A stretch of DNA of 64,000 bases, taken from positions 868,001-932,000 of the forward strand of contig NZ_CP132342.1 of the NCBI RefSeq assembly GCF_040529055.1. The letters run 5' to 3'. The translations under genes and the position numbers were made by a program. Shown here one piece after another: positions 1 to 9,397 of this stretch (within the stretch, counting starts at the first letter, position 1; every line of letters begins with the position of its first letter). The DNA is from Xanthomonas sontii. Lineage in GTDB: Bacteria > Pseudomonadota > Gammaproteobacteria > Xanthomonadales > Xanthomonadaceae. The notes under the pieces were generated by a model. The model was not told the origin of the DNA, made no database searches, and saw nothing but the letters and a program-made list of their open reading frames with translations.

Positions 1-9
1 GGAGTGCTT

Positions 10-47
10 ACCCTCACCCCCGGCCCCTCTCCCGGGGGAGAGGGGAG
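10..47 (-). repeat. REP-like palindrome (GAGAGGGG family)
   Basis: One of nine copies in the window of an element built from a CCCTCTCCC/GGGAGAGGG palindrome followed by a GGGTGAGGGTA tail. Here it lies in reverse orientation just beyond the 3' end of the patatin-like gene, where the palindrome could fold as a transcript-end hairpin. Confidence 0.75.
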
Positions 48-54
48 CGAATGC

Positions 55-1089
55 TCAGTCTTTCGGCTTGCAGGGATCGTCGCGGCGCAGCAGGCGGCCC
101 AGTCGCGACTGCGGCTCGCACGGCGGCGGCGCCGGTTGCGCGGCCTTTGCCGCCGCGGCTGCGGCGGCCGCGCGCTGCTGCTGCAGTTGCGCCAGCTTGG
201 CCTTGATCTGCGGCATCGCTGCCAGCGCGGCCTTTTCGCCTTCCAGGATCGCGGCGTTGCGCTGGGCGAAGTCGGCCGCGCCGATGTCGTTGACCTTGGG
301 CCGGATCACGATGTCGGCGCGGCCCAGTTCCTGCTGGCCCAGGCGCTGGCCCATGATCGCGATCGACTGGTTGACGGTGCCGAGCATGCTGCCCGGGTTC
401 TTGCCGCTGGCCTTGCTGGAGATGTCCACGGCGATGACGAAGTCGGCGCCGAGCTGGCGCGCCGCGTCCACCGGCACCGGGCTGACCACGCCGCCGTCCA
501 CGTAATGGAACTTGCCGATGGTCACCGGCTCGAACACGCCGGGGATGCTGCTGGACGCGCGCACCGCCTGGCCGGCATTGCCGCGCACGAACACGGTGCG
601 CTCGCCGTCTTCCAGCCGGGTGGCGACCGCGGCGAACGGCTTGGCCAGCTTCTCGATCGGCTTGCCCTTGAGCTGGGCGTTGACGTAGTCCTGCAGCGCC
701 TGGCCCTGCACCAGGCCGCCGGAGAACAGGCGCATGTCGCGGATGCTGCTCTCGTCCAGCGCCACCGCCGCCTGCTGCATCTGGAACGCGTCCATGCCGC
801 TGGCGTACAGCGCGCCGACCACGCTGCCGGCGCTGGTGCCGGACACCACCGTCGGCTCCAGGCCATTGGCCTGCAGCATCTTGATCACGCCGATGTGGGC
901 GAAGCCCTTGGCCGCACCGCCGCCCAGGGCGATGCCGATGCGCAGCGGCTGGGCGGCCGGCGTGGGCAGCGGTGCCGGTCCGCTCACCACCGGGGCCGGC
1001 GGCGCCGGCTTGGGTTCGCCGCCACAGGCGGCAAGCAGGCCGAACAGGGACAGGGACAGCAGCAGGCGCGGGGAACGGAACACGGTCAT
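55..1089 (-). CDS. Patatin-like phospholipase, lipoprotein (RssA-like)
   Basis: A 344-residue predicted lipoprotein of the patatin-like phospholipase family, which hydrolyses acyl esters with a Ser-Asp dyad. The start gives a short hydrophobic signal ending in the lipobox LAAC (Cys22); longer upstream starts would bury this signal. After a Pro/Ala-rich linker (about 25-48) comes the glycine-rich oxyanion segment GIALGGGAAKGFAH (about 52-65), the nucleophile elbow GTSAG (Ser86) and the DGG motif carrying the catalytic Asp in YVDGGVVSPVP. The C-terminus is low-complexity Gln/Ala followed by basic residues. It lies alone between REP-like elements and is probably monocistronic. Family assignment is strong; the substrate is unknown. 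Confidence 0.9.
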   Translation of the reverse strand: MTVFRSPRLLLSLSLFGLLAACGGEPKPAPPAPVVSGPAPLPTPAAQPLRIGIALGGGAAKGFAHIGVIKMLQANGLEPTVVSGTSAGSVVGALYASGMDAFQMQQAAVALDESSIRDMRLFSGGLVQGQALQDYVNAQLKGKPIEKLAKPFAAVATRLEDGERTVFVRGNAGQAVRASSSIPGVFEPVTIGKFHYVDGGVVSPVPVDAARQLGADFVIAVDISSKASGKNPGSMLGTVNQSIAIMGQRLGQQELGRADIVIRPKVNDIGAADFAQRNAAILEGEKAALAAMPQIKAKLAQLQQQRAAAAAAAAKAAQPAPPPCEPQSRLGRLLRRDDPCKPKD

Positions 1090-1248
1090 GGATGCGTCGC
1101 GGAAGGAAGAAGAAGGGAGGAGCCGGCGCGAGGATAGCCGCATCCTCCTGCACCGCCCACGACTGGAGGTCATGGGGTGGAGTGTGCGGGTGCTTGGGTG
1201 AGGGTGTGGAGGCTTGTACTACGCATTCTGCGAGACGCTGCGCGCCGT

Positions 1249-1286
1249 ACCCTCACCCCAACCCCTCTCCCGGGGGAGAGGGGCGA
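1249..1286 (-). repeat. REP-like palindrome (GAGAGGGG family)
   Basis: Second reverse-oriented copy: TACCCTCACCCCAA followed by the CCCCTCTCCC/GGGAGAGGGG palindrome. It sits directly after the 3' end of the AIM24-family gene, the usual position for these elements. Confidence 0.75.
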
Positions 1287-1296
1287 ATGCGCTGCT

Positions 1297-2310
1297 TTAG
1301 AAGTTGTTGTCGCCGTCGAGGATGCGGCCGAAGCCGCCCAGCACCGAGCCTTCGCCGCGGTTCTGCCCGCCGCCCTGCGGCGCGGCGGCGAACATACGTC
1401 CGGCCAAGCGCGAGAACGGCAGCGACTGCAGCCAGACCTTGCCGGGTCCGGTGAGGGTGGCCAGGAACATGCCTTCGCCGCCGAAGAACATGCTCTTGAT
1501 GCCGCTGACCGGGCGCACGTCCATGTCCACCGAGGCGTGGAAGGCGACCACGCAGCCGGTGTCCACGTCCAGCCGCTCGCCGGCGGCCAGCTCGCGCTCG
1601 ATCACGCAGCCGCCGGCATGCACGAACACCCAGCCGTCGCCCTCCAGCTTCTGCATGATGAAACCTTCGCCGCCGAACAGGCCGGTCATGATCTTGCGCT
1701 GGAAATGGATCCCCAGCGACACGCCGCGTGCGCCGGCCAGGAAGCTGTCCTTCTGGCAGATCAGGCGGCCGCCGTGCTGGTCCAGCTTCATCGCCAGCAC
1801 CGTGCCGGGGTAGGGCGCGGCGAAGGCGACCTTGGCCTTGCCCTGGCCCTGGTGGGTGAACACCGTGGTGAACAGGCTCTCGCCGGTGACCAGGCGCTTG
1901 CCGGCCGACAGCAGCTTGCCCATCAGCCCGCCCTGGTTGCCGCCGGAACCGTCGCCGAACACGGTGTCCATCTGCACCGCCGCGTCCTTGAACATCAGGG
2001 CGCCGGCCTCGGCCACCGCGCTCTCGCCGGGGTCCAGCTCGATCTCCACGAACTGCATTTCGTGGCCGACGATGCGGAAGTCGATCTCGTCGGCACGGCC
2101 GCCTGCGGCCGGCGGCGGCGGCAGGCCCGGCGGCAGGAACGTCGCGCCGCCCTGCAGGGCCGCGATCTGCGCCACCGGCAGCCAGCCGTTCTGGCCCTGG
2201 CTCCAGGCCAGTGCCGTGGGGTTGTTGCGGGCGAAGGTGACTGCATCGGCATCGTCGAACGGGCCGGAGCGGGTCTGTTCGCTGCCGGTCAGAAAGTACC
2301 ACTGGGTCAT
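1297..2310 (-). CDS. GYF_2 domain plus AIM24/TIGR00266 family protein
   Basis: A 337-residue protein of unknown biochemical role. Residues 1 to about 55 look like a GYF_2 (DUF4339) domain: the start MTQWYFLTGSEQ, then GPF and the NGWLPV segment. After a Pro-rich linker (about 60-72), residues from about 78 to the end form a Gly-rich beta-sandwich typical of the TIGR00266/AIM24 family, with patterns such as FVHAGGCVIERELAAGE and VSGIKSMFFGGEGMF. ATG at MTQWYF is preferred because the upstream in-frame extension is arginine/proline-rich and not conserved in style. It has no signal peptide, so it is probably cytoplasmic. It is divergent from the porin operon. Confidence 0.85.
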   Translation of the reverse strand: MTQWYFLTGSEQTRSGPFDDADAVTFARNNPTALAWSQGQNGWLPVAQIAALQGGATFLPPGLPPPPAAGGRADEIDFRIVGHEMQFVEIELDPGESAVAEAGALMFKDAAVQMDTVFGDGSGGNQGGLMGKLLSAGKRLVTGESLFTTVFTHQGQGKAKVAFAAPYPGTVLAMKLDQHGGRLICQKDSFLAGARGVSLGIHFQRKIMTGLFGGEGFIMQKLEGDGWVFVHAGGCVIERELAAGERLDVDTGCVVAFHASVDMDVRPVSGIKSMFFGGEGMFLATLTGPGKVWLQSLPFSRLAGRMFAAAPQGGGQNRGEGSVLGGFGRILDGDNNF

Positions 2311-2591
2311 GGGTGCAGGTCCTTGGCGGGTCGTGGCGGCGAGTCTAGCGGGCTGCCGCGGCGGCCGACATCTGTCCAACGGCAGGGTGGCGGCTGCCAC
2401 CGCTGGCCGGCCGTCAGGACACACCGCGGCCCGGGTTCTGAGAACCGTTCGTCGTAAAAACCATGACAGCGCTCAAGAACGCGCCGCGAACGCCTTATCG
2501 GCTCACTGCCGTCACGGGTCGCATCCACGGGGATAGGGATGCGGTCGGATCGTCGGCCATCGCCAACCCGCCATGCATCTGGGGAAATTCA

Positions 2592-3761
2592 ATGAAATTC
2601 AAGGTTTTACTGTTGAGCGGTGCGCTGGCACTCGCCTCTGCCGGCAATGTCCAGGCCCAGGACGGCCCCGAGCTGTCCTTCAGCGGCTTCGGCACCCTGG
2701 GCCTGGTGCACTCCACCGAGGACCGTGCCGACTTCACGCCGGACCTGCAGACCACCGAAGGCGCCGGCGCCAGCCAGCGGACCTCGCCGCGTCCGGACTC
2801 GCGCATCGCCGGGCAGGTCAACGCCACCTTTACCGACAAGTTCAGCGGCGTGCTGCAGGTCACCAGCGAGTACGCCGAGCGCGCCTCGTATGCGCCGAAG
2901 GTCACCCTGGCCCACGTCAAGTACCAGTTCGCGCCGGACTTCGCGGTGCGTGTCGGCCGGATCACCGCGCCGCTGTACATGCTGTCCGAGTACCAGCGTG
3001 TCGGCTACGCCACGCCGTGGGTGCGTCCGCCCTACGAGGTCTACAACTACCTGATGGCGATGGACGGCGTGGAAGGCGTGTACACGCGCAATGTCGGCCA
3101 GAGCGTGCTCAGCGTGCAGGGCTTCTACGGCCGCATCGATTCCAAGAAGGCCGAAGTGCACGCGATGCGTGGCCTGTCGCTGGTGCTGGACCAGGGCGCT
3201 TCCACCTACCGCGTGGCCTACATCAAGGGCAATGCCGACTACCGCACTGACGATCTGGACCGCCTGTTCGGTCTGTACCGCCGGATCAACCCGGCTCTGG
3301 CCGAACGCCTGGACACCGTCGGCGTCGCCGGCAGCTTCGCCAGCGCCGGCTACAGCTACGATCCGGGTCCGTGGTTCGCGCGCGCCGAAGTCATCCGCGC
3401 CGACTACTCGCCTTCGCTCAACGGCAAGACCACCTCCGGCTACGTGAGCGCCGGTGCGCGCTTCGGCGCGCTGACCCCGTCGCTGACCTACGCCAACGTC
3501 GACAAGAAGGCACCGGTGATCGCGCCGGGCGCCGATCCGCTGGGGCTGATGACCCGCGCCGTCGCGCTCGCCGAGAACGGCCGCCACAGCTACACCGCCT
3601 CGCTGCGCTGGGACGTGTACGAGAACGTGGCCTTCAAGTTCCAGGCCAGCCACATCGTCAACAACGCCGGCTCGTACGGCAGCCTCGGCAACATCCAGCC
3701 GGTTTTCCGTCCTGGCGGCAGCTACAACCTGCTGTCGGCCTCCTTCGATTTCGTGTTCTGA
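2592..3761 (+). CDS. Outer-membrane porin-like beta-barrel protein
   Basis: A 389-residue exported outer-membrane protein. A signal peptide (about 1-22, cleavage near VQA/Q) is followed by alternating amphipathic beta strands, and the chain ends in the aromatic FDFVF expected for barrel insertion by the BAM machinery. The start MKFKVLLLSG sits downstream of GGGGAAATTC; the longer upstream reading frame lacks a signal peptide. Only 10 bp separate it from a periplasmic phosphate-binding-like protein, which is followed by a chemoreceptor, so the three are probably one transcript. The porin probably admits the ligand bound by the second gene; an anion such as phosphate is possible, but nothing in the sequence proves the substrate. 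Confidence 0.85.
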   Translation: MKFKVLLLSGALALASAGNVQAQDGPELSFSGFGTLGLVHSTEDRADFTPDLQTTEGAGASQRTSPRPDSRIAGQVNATFTDKFSGVLQVTSEYAERASYAPKVTLAHVKYQFAPDFAVRVGRITAPLYMLSEYQRVGYATPWVRPPYEVYNYLMAMDGVEGVYTRNVGQSVLSVQGFYGRIDSKKAEVHAMRGLSLVLDQGASTYRVAYIKGNADYRTDDLDRLFGLYRRINPALAERLDTVGVAGSFASAGYSYDPGPWFARAEVIRADYSPSLNGKTTSGYVSAGARFGALTPSLTYANVDKKAPVIAPGADPLGLMTRAVALAENGRHSYTASLRWDVYENVAFKFQASHIVNNAGSYGSLGNIQPVFRPGGSYNLLSASFDFVF

Positions 3762-3771
3762 GGACGACACC

Positions 3772-4191
3772 ATGAATGCTTACAAGATTGCCGGCGCTGC
3801 AGCGCTGGCCCTGTTCTGCACCGCCGCGCAGGCCGAGGTGGTGGTGGTGATGTCGTCCAAGAGCCCGGTGGACAGCCTGAGCAAGGACCAGGTGTCGCAG
3901 ATCTTCCTGGCCAAGTCCAACAGCCTGCCGGGCGGCGCGCAGGCCACGCCGATCGACCAGGACGAGGGCGCCAAGGCGCGCGAGGAGTTCTACAAGAAGG
4001 TCACCGGCCGCGATGCCGCGCAGCTGAAGTCGTACTGGTCGCAGCTGATGTTCACCGGCAAGGCGCAGCGTCCCAAGCACGTGGCCGGCGACGATGCGGT
4101 CAAGAAGGCGGTCGCCGCCTCGCCTGGCGCGATCGGCTACATCGATGCCGGCACGCAGGATGCGAGCGTCAAGGTCGTCTTCAAGCCCTAA
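3772..4191 (+). CDS. Small periplasmic phosphate-binding-like (PBP) protein
   Basis: A 139-residue exported protein with a clear signal peptide (cleavage after AQA, residue about 21). The mature part [19 protein letters not shown]... followed by [32 protein letters not shown] and [10 protein letters not shown] is typical of the short PstS-like (PBP-like) proteins, about half the size of a true PstS. No pstCAB permease genes are nearby. It stands between a porin and a chemoreceptor with 10-bp and 19-bp spacers, so it probably presents a bound ligand to the receptor rather than feeding a transporter. Phosphate or another oxyanion is a guess from family resemblance. Confidence 0.85.
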   Translation: MNAYKIAGAAALALFCTAAQAEVVVVMSSKSPVDSLSKDQVSQIFLAKSNSLPGGAQATPIDQDEGAKAREEFYKKVTGRDAAQLKSYWSQLMFTGKAQRPKHVAGDDAVKKAVAASPGAIGYIDAGTQDASVKVVFKP

Positions 4192-4210
4192 TTGCCTCCG
4201 GAGAGCCTCC

Positions 4211-6379
4211 ATGATGAGACGTCTGCTTTCCCTGCCGTTGTTCTGGAAGATCCTGCTGCCGGCGGCGGTATCGATCCTGTGCCTGCTGGGCTACATCGGC
4301 TTCAGCACCGTGGTGTTCCAGCGCAACAACGGGCATCTGGAGGCGATCCGCGACGTGCACTTCCCGGTGCTGGACACCATGACGCGCAACGTCGCCGCGC
4401 TGGACAAGATCATCAATGGACTGAACGGCGCGGCGGCGGCCGGCGACATGGACATGCTCAAGGCGACCGCGCCGATCGCGTCGCAGATCCACGCGTCCTA
4501 CCAGAAGCTGCAGCAGACCGACCCGGGCAATGCCCGGGAACTGGCGCGGCTGGGCAAGGAGTTCGACGAGTACTACGCGCATGCGGCGGCGGTGGCCGCG
4601 GCCTTCGCGCAGCAGCGCGAACCGGATGCGGCGCAGATGGAGGCGATGGCACCGTCGCTGGAGCGCTACCGCACCCATCTCAACGCGATGCACCACAGCG
4701 CCGACGCGCGCTTCCGCGCCACCGTGCAGAACGCCGTGGACAGTTCGATCGCCGCCAGCGTCGGCGGCCTGATCGTCGGCGTGCTCGGCGCGCTGGCCTG
4801 CATCGCCTTCGGCTGGATCGTCGCGCGCGCCATCACCCGTCCGTTGCGGCGTGCCATCCGCACCGCGCATGCGGTGTCGCAGGGCAAGCTGGACAACCCC
4901 ATCGCCATCGACAGCGGCGATGAGGTCGGCCAGTTGCTGCAGGCCATGGACAGCATGCAGCGCCAGTTGCGCCGCGTGATCCAGGCACAGACCGAGATGG
5001 GCGCGCAGCACGAGGCCGGCGTCACCAGCCACCGCATCGTCGCCAGCGAGTTCCCCGGCGAGTTCGGCAGCATGGTCCAGGCCGGCAACGCGCTGGTCGA
5101 GGGGCACATCGCGGTGACCCTGCGCGTGGTCGAGCTGATCAAGCGCTATGCGCGCGGCGACCTGTCGCAGGAACTGGAAGCGTTGCCGGGCGAACGCGCG
5201 GTCATCACCCAGTCGCTCAACGACGTGCGCCGCAACCTGCTGCGGATCAATGGCGAAATCAAGCGGATGGCCGCGGCGGCGGCCGCCGGCGACTTCACCG
5301 CGCGCAGCGACGAGGCCGCCTTCGACTTCGACTTCCGGCAGATCCTGGTCGACCTCAATCAGCTGATGAGCACGGCCGACCGCAATCTCAACGCGCTTTC
5401 CTCGCTGCTGCAGGCGGTGGCCAGCGGCGACCTGACCGGGCGCATGCACGGCGAGTTCGAAGGCGTGTTCGCGCGGATGCGCGACGATGCCAATGCCACC
5501 GTCGCGCGTCTGACCGAGATCGTCGGTCGCATCCAGCACTCGTCGGCCGCGATCGATGCGGCCGCCGCCGAGATCGCCGCCGGCAACGACGACCTGTCGC
5601 GGCGCACCGAGCAGCAGGCGGCAAGCCTGGAAGAAACCGCCGCGTCGATGGAAGAACTGACCTCCACGGTCAAGCAGAACGCCGAGTACGCGCAGCAGGC
5701 CAACCGCCTGGCCGCCGGCGCGGCCGCGGTCGCCGTGCAGGGCGGCAACGTGGTCGGCCAGGTGGTGAGCACGATGGAGGGCATCGCGTCCTCGTCGCGG
5801 CGCATCGGCGACATCATCGGCGTGATCGACGGCATCGCCTTCCAGACCAATATCCTTGCGCTCAACGCCGCGGTGGAAGCCGCGCGTGCCGGCGAACAGG
5901 GCCGCGGCTTCGCGGTCGTCGCCAGCGAGGTGCGGACGCTGGCCCAGCGCTCGGCCAATGCGGCCAAGGAGATCAAGGGGCTGATCGACGAGTCGGTGGA
6001 GCGCGTGGCCGACGGCTCGGCCCTGGTCGGCCAGGCCGGCACCACCATGCAGGAGATCGTGGCCTCGGTGCAGCGCGTCACTGACATCATGGGCGAGATC
6101 TCGGCGGCCTCGCGCGAGCAGTCGGCCGGCATCGAACAGGTCAACACCACCGTGGCGCAGATGGACCAGGCCACCCAGCAGAACGCGGCGCTGGTCGAAG
6201 AAGCCACGGCCTCTGCGCGCGCCATGGAAGAGGAGGCCGGGCAACTGAGCCAGTCGGTCGCGCTGTTCCGCCTGGCCGCGCCGGCGCCCGCAGCCAGACC
6301 GGCGCAGGTGTCGCGGCTTGCGGAAGACACCGCGGCGTCGTCGCCGGCCGTGGCGGTGGAGGACGCGCTCGACGCGTGA
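4211..6379 (+). CDS. Methyl-accepting chemotaxis protein with poly-HAMP linker
   Basis: A 722-residue transmembrane chemoreceptor. TM1 is about 12-34, an all-helical periplasmic sensor region about 35-180, TM2 about 183-205, then a HAMP domain (from about 206). Between HAMP and the signalling domain lies an unusually long region with three further GDL/GDF-type HAMP-like units ([27 protein letters not shown]). The kinase-control hairpin is classic: [20 protein letters not shown] and [16 protein letters not shown] near 540-590. There is no C-terminal NWETF-like pentapeptide. ATG is preceded by CCGGAGAG. As the last gene of the porin/binding-protein unit it probably senses the ligand delivered by those proteins. 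Confidence 0.93.
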   Translation: MMRRLLSLPLFWKILLPAAVSILCLLGYIGFSTVVFQRNNGHLEAIRDVHFPVLDTMTRNVAALDKIINGLNGAAAAGDMDMLKATAPIASQIHASYQKLQQTDPGNARELARLGKEFDEYYAHAAAVAAAFAQQREPDAAQMEAMAPSLERYRTHLNAMHHSADARFRATVQNAVDSSIAASVGGLIVGVLGALACIAFGWIVARAITRPLRRAIRTAHAVSQGKLDNPIAIDSGDEVGQLLQAMDSMQRQLRRVIQAQTEMGAQHEAGVTSHRIVASEFPGEFGSMVQAGNALVEGHIAVTLRVVELIKRYARGDLSQELEALPGERAVITQSLNDVRRNLLRINGEIKRMAAAAAAGDFTARSDEAAFDFDFRQILVDLNQLMSTADRNLNALSSLLQAVASGDLTGRMHGEFEGVFARMRDDANATVARLTEIVGRIQHSSAAIDAAAAEIAAGNDDLSRRTEQQAASLEETAASMEELTSTVKQNAEYAQQANRLAAGAAAVAVQGGNVVGQVVSTMEGIASSSRRIGDIIGVIDGIAFQTNILALNAAVEAARAGEQGRGFAVVASEVRTLAQRSANAAKEIKGLIDESVERVADGSALVGQAGTTMQEIVASVQRVTDIMGEISAASREQSAGIEQVNTTVAQMDQATQQNAALVEEATASARAMEEEAGQLSQSVALFRLAAPAPAARPAQVSRLAEDTAASSPAVAVEDALDA

Positions 6380-6431
6380 GGTGTCGGCCGCCGTGCGCGT
6401 GGCCGTCGTGTGGCCGCGCGCGGCGGTCGCC

Positions 6432-7268
6432 TTACAGCGCGCTGGCCGGGCGCACCTGCAGAACCGCGTTCTCCGCGGCGCAGTCGCCTGCCGGCATCCG
6501 CCCGATCGCGCGGGCGGCGGCGATCTCGCCGCGCGCCGCGGCCAGGTCGGCGTTGAAGGTCGGGTCGTCGTGCAGCCGCGCCACCGTGGCCGCGCCCATG
6601 AAGCGGCCGGCGAGCACGTCGCTCTGCCAGTGCACGTTGCACACCAGCCGGCTCTCGCCGTAGTTGCGACCACGCGCGATCAGCGCAGTGGCGCGCTCGG
6701 GCGCGATCTCGCTCAGGATCAGCGCCCAGGCCCAGCCGATGGCGCTGTGTCCTGACGGATAGGAGCCGCTCTGGCGCAGGTCGTCGAGATCGCCCGGGGT
6801 GCACACCGCCTGCGCGTTGCGCAGGAACGGCCGCGCGCGCTGGTACCGGCGCTTGGCCGCCTTGGTGGCGGCACTGGCGTCGATGCGGCTGCGCTCCAGC
6901 AAGGTGTACAGATGCGGGGTGTGCTGCGCATCGATCGCCACGCCCAGCGCGCAGGCGAACTGGCCGGCGCCGTTCGGGAAGCTCAGGTCGGCATCGCGCG
7001 CGGCCTGTTGCCAGCGCGCGCTGCCGCGCAGGGCCAGCGCCTCGCGGTTGATCGCCAGGTCCAACGCCTCACCCGGCGAGTCGGCTGCCGGCGGCGCCGG
7101 CAGCAGCTGCAGGCTGTCCGGCACCGCCGCGGCCGGCAGATAGCCCACCGCCTTGGCCGGCGCAGGCGCAGGCGCCGGTGCACGCAGCGCGGGACCGCTG
7201 CAGGCGGCCAGGGCGAGCGCCAGCACCACGGCGACGGAACGGACACGACAGGCGGGCGACACGGGCAT
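6432..7268 (-). CDS. PAP2-family (class A-type) acid phosphatase, lipoprotein
   Basis: A 278-residue phosphatase of the vanadium-haloperoxidase-like PAP2 superfamily. All three active-site motifs are visible: KRRYQRARPF (K-x6-RP), YPSGHSAIGWAW (PSGH) and SRLVCNVHWQSD (SR-x5-H-x3-D). The N-terminus carries a signal with lipobox-like LAAC, so the enzyme is probably an envelope lipoprotein acting on phosphate monoesters in the periplasm. It is convergent with the chemoreceptor gene of the preceding putative phosphate-related unit, an adjacency that is suggestive but not proof of shared function. Start ATG at MPVSPACRVRS places the signal at the N-terminus. Confidence 0.9.
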   Translation of the reverse strand: MPVSPACRVRSVAVVLALALAACSGPALRAPAPAPAPAKAVGYLPAAAVPDSLQLLPAPPAADSPGEALDLAINREALALRGSARWQQAARDADLSFPNGAGQFACALGVAIDAQHTPHLYTLLERSRIDASAATKAAKRRYQRARPFLRNAQAVCTPGDLDDLRQSGSYPSGHSAIGWAWALILSEIAPERATALIARGRNYGESRLVCNVHWQSDVLAGRFMGAATVARLHDDPTFNADLAAARGEIAAARAIGRMPAGDCAAENAVLQVRPASAL

Positions 7269-7364
7269 GCGGACTCGGACAGCGACGGCGGATCGGTCAG
7301 TGTACGGCGCGATGCAGGGACGGGTCGCCCGAGGCGGCATGCCGCGGCGCGCGACTGCGGAGAG

Positions 7365-7422
7365 GAGCGGCTTCAGCCGCGACGGGCGTGACCGGGAAGG
7401 CCCGTCGCGGCTGAAGCCGCTC
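7365..7422. repeat. Dispersed palindrome (CGGCTTCAGCCGCGACGGG family)
   Basis: A near-perfect inverted repeat: GAGCGGCTTCAGCCGCGACG is mirrored by CGTCGCGGCTGAAGCCGCTC with a short GGGCGTGACCGGGAAGGCCC centre. It lies between the starts of the phosphatase gene and the ends of the rhomboid gene. Other members are at 16.7, 22.1 and 59.55 kb and inside the 13-kb tandem array, so this is a family of mobile or duplicating intergenic palindromes. Confidence 0.85.
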
Positions 7423-7466
7423 CCACGGAAGCAGGTTTGCGTATTTCTGGAAGCACCGTTCCCGCC

Positions 7467-8252
7467 TCAGCCCCCGTCACGCTCCTCGCGCGGCGGGAAG
7501 CGCAGCACGACCCCGCGCGGCGGCGCCGGCGGTGGCTGCCACAGCACCGGCACCTGGGTCGGCGGCGGCGGTTCCAGTTCGTCGTCGGCGGCGAGGATCT
7601 CGTCGGTGTCCTCCTCGTCCTCCCAGCTGTAGCGCTTGCGCGGTGGCAGCGGATCGCGATGGCGCAGCAGCAGCGCGGCGACCACGCCGCCCACCGCGCC
7701 GCCCAGGTGCGATTGCCAGGACACCCCGTCCTCGTGCGGCAGCACCGTCACCAGCATGCCGCCGTAGAACAGGAAGGCGATCATGCTGGCGGCGATCGCG
7801 GCGCGGTCGCGGCGCAGCAAGGCCAGCACGAACACCAGGAACAGCAGGCCGTGAGCGACGCCGCTGGCGCCCAGGTGATGGCTGCCGGGATCGCCGAGCC
7901 ACCAGGCGCCCAGGCCCGAGCCCAGCCACAGCAAGGGCAGCCCGGCCAGGGTGGCGCGCGGATACACGCTGCCGGCCAGGGTGCCCAGGATCAGCAGGGC
8001 GCCGGCATTGGCCCCCAGATGCTCCAGCGAGCCGTGCAGCAGCGGTGCGGTCAGCACGCCGAGCAGGCCGGCGGCCGTGTGCGGCGCGACCGCCCAGGGC
8101 CGCCAGTCGAACAGGCCCTGGCTGGCGAATACCGCCACCAGCACCGCCACGAAGGCCAGGCTGACATTGAACGCGCGCAGGATCCGCGCGCGGTCGAAGC
8201 GGCCCTGCGCATCGGGTTCGGGCGTGGGCGAGGGGAGCGAAGAGGTGTCCAT
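7467..8252 (-). CDS. Rhomboid-family intramembrane serine protease
   Basis: A 261-residue multispanning membrane protein with about six hydrophobic segments between residues 25 and 195. The catalytic serine is in LGASGVAHGLL (GASG motif) and the catalytic histidine in SWQSHLGGAVGG, the rhomboid Ser-His dyad; the HGSLEHLGANAGAL segment matches the H-x2-N-type stretch preceding the serine. The C-terminal 60 residues are a soluble Asp/Glu- then Pro-rich tail. It cleaves membrane-spanning substrates, which cannot be deduced here. ATG at MDTSSLPSP is chosen over an upstream in-frame start because rhomboid similarity begins just after it. Confidence 0.88.
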   Translation of the reverse strand: MDTSSLPSPTPEPDAQGRFDRARILRAFNVSLAFVAVLVAVFASQGLFDWRPWAVAPHTAAGLLGVLTAPLLHGSLEHLGANAGALLILGTLAGSVYPRATLAGLPLLWLGSGLGAWWLGDPGSHHLGASGVAHGLLFLVFVLALLRRDRAAIAASMIAFLFYGGMLVTVLPHEDGVSWQSHLGGAVGGVVAALLLRHRDPLPPRKRYSWEDEEDTDEILAADDELEPPPPTQVPVLWQPPPAPPRGVVLRFPPREERDGG

Positions 8253-8354
8253 GCTCCCTGGATGGCGGCGCCGGGCGTCCAAGGCAAGGCGCTGCCGATG
8301 GGAGGGACTGGCCGCGGCCGCGGGACAATCCGCGGCCGCGGCGCCCGCGCCGGG

Positions 8355-9308
8355 TCAGTGCGCCGGCTTGGCCGGGCGCAGCAGGCTCAGCACCACGGTG
8401 GCGCCGATCACCACCGCCACCGCCAGCAGCGACACCAGCACCGGGATCTTGTACAGGTCGATGATCAGCATCTTGGTGCCGATGAACACCAGCACGATCG
8501 CCAGGCCGTAGGGCAGCAGGTGGAAGCGGTCGGCCATGCCCGCCAGCAGGAAGAACATCGCGCGCAGGCCCAGCACCGCGAACACGTTGGAGGTCAGCAC
8601 GATGAACGGGTCGGTGGTGATCGCGAAGATCGCCGGGATGCTGTCCACCGCGAAGATCACGTCGGTGATCGCGATCAGCATCAGCACCGCGAACAGCGGG
8701 GTGAACCAGCGCTTGCCTTCCTGGGTCACGCTCAGCGCGTTGCCGTGGTACTGCGGGGTCAGGCGCAGATGCTTGCGCATGAAGCGCAGCACCGGGTTGG
8801 CCTCCAGGTCCGGCTCCTTGCCCGCCGAGAACCACATCTTGATGCCGGTCAGCAGCAGGAACGCGCCGAACACGTACAGCAGCCAGTGGAACTTGGTCAG
8901 CAGCACCGAGCCGGCGAAGATCATCACCGCGCGCAGCACGATCGCGCCGAGCACGCCGATCACCAGCACGCGCTGGCGCTGCTCCTCCGGCACCGCGAAG
9001 TAGCTCATGATCATCAGGAACACGAAGATGTTGTCGACCGCCAGCGACTTCTCGACCAGGTAGCCGGTCAGGAACTCAAGGCCCAGGCGGTTGCCGGTGG
9101 CCACGTCGATGGTCTCGCGCAGGTACCACCACAGGCCGGCGTTGAACGCCAGCGCCAGCGCGATCCAGCCGATGCTCCACCACAGCGCTTCCTTGAAGGT
9201 GACCTTGTGCGGACCGCCGTGGCGCATCAGCACCAGGTCCGCCAGCAGCGCCACGACCACCACGATCGCGAAACCGCCCCACAACCACACGTTGCCTATC
9301 GTTTCCAT
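8355..9308 (-). CDS. TerC-family integral membrane protein, probable Mn2+ exporter
   Basis: A 317-residue TerC/Alx-type membrane protein with about nine transmembrane helices. Diagnostic stretches are EKSLAVDNIFVFLMI and ITDVIFAVDSIPAIFAIT, which carry the paired acidic residues thought to bind metal in this family. TerC/Alx proteins are known to export manganese, often alongside protein secretion. The assignment is supported by the 5' leader, which contains a yybP-ykoY-type manganese aptamer. The start METIGNVWLW is used because it begins just before TM1; longer frames run through the riboswitch. Expected regulation: increased expression when Mn2+ is high. Confidence 0.9.
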   Translation of the reverse strand: METIGNVWLWGGFAIVVVVALLADLVLMRHGGPHKVTFKEALWWSIGWIALALAFNAGLWWYLRETIDVATGNRLGLEFLTGYLVEKSLAVDNIFVFLMIMSYFAVPEEQRQRVLVIGVLGAIVLRAVMIFAGSVLLTKFHWLLYVFGAFLLLTGIKMWFSAGKEPDLEANPVLRFMRKHLRLTPQYHGNALSVTQEGKRWFTPLFAVLMLIAITDVIFAVDSIPAIFAITTDPFIVLTSNVFAVLGLRAMFFLLAGMADRFHLLPYGLAIVLVFIGTKMLIIDLYKIPVLVSLLAVAVVIGATVVLSLLRPAKPAH

Positions 9309-9397
9309 TGGGAATTTTCCGTCAGTGAACAGGGAACCTCGGGGCCGCGGTGGCGGAGGCGTTCCGGACGGAGACGACGGATGTCGTCCAGAGGGTG

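Noticed and set aside
2463..2591. Pho box upstream of the porin
   Set aside because: An ATGACAG sequence is present, but a second direct half-site at the proper spacing is not convincing, so PhoB control was not annotated.
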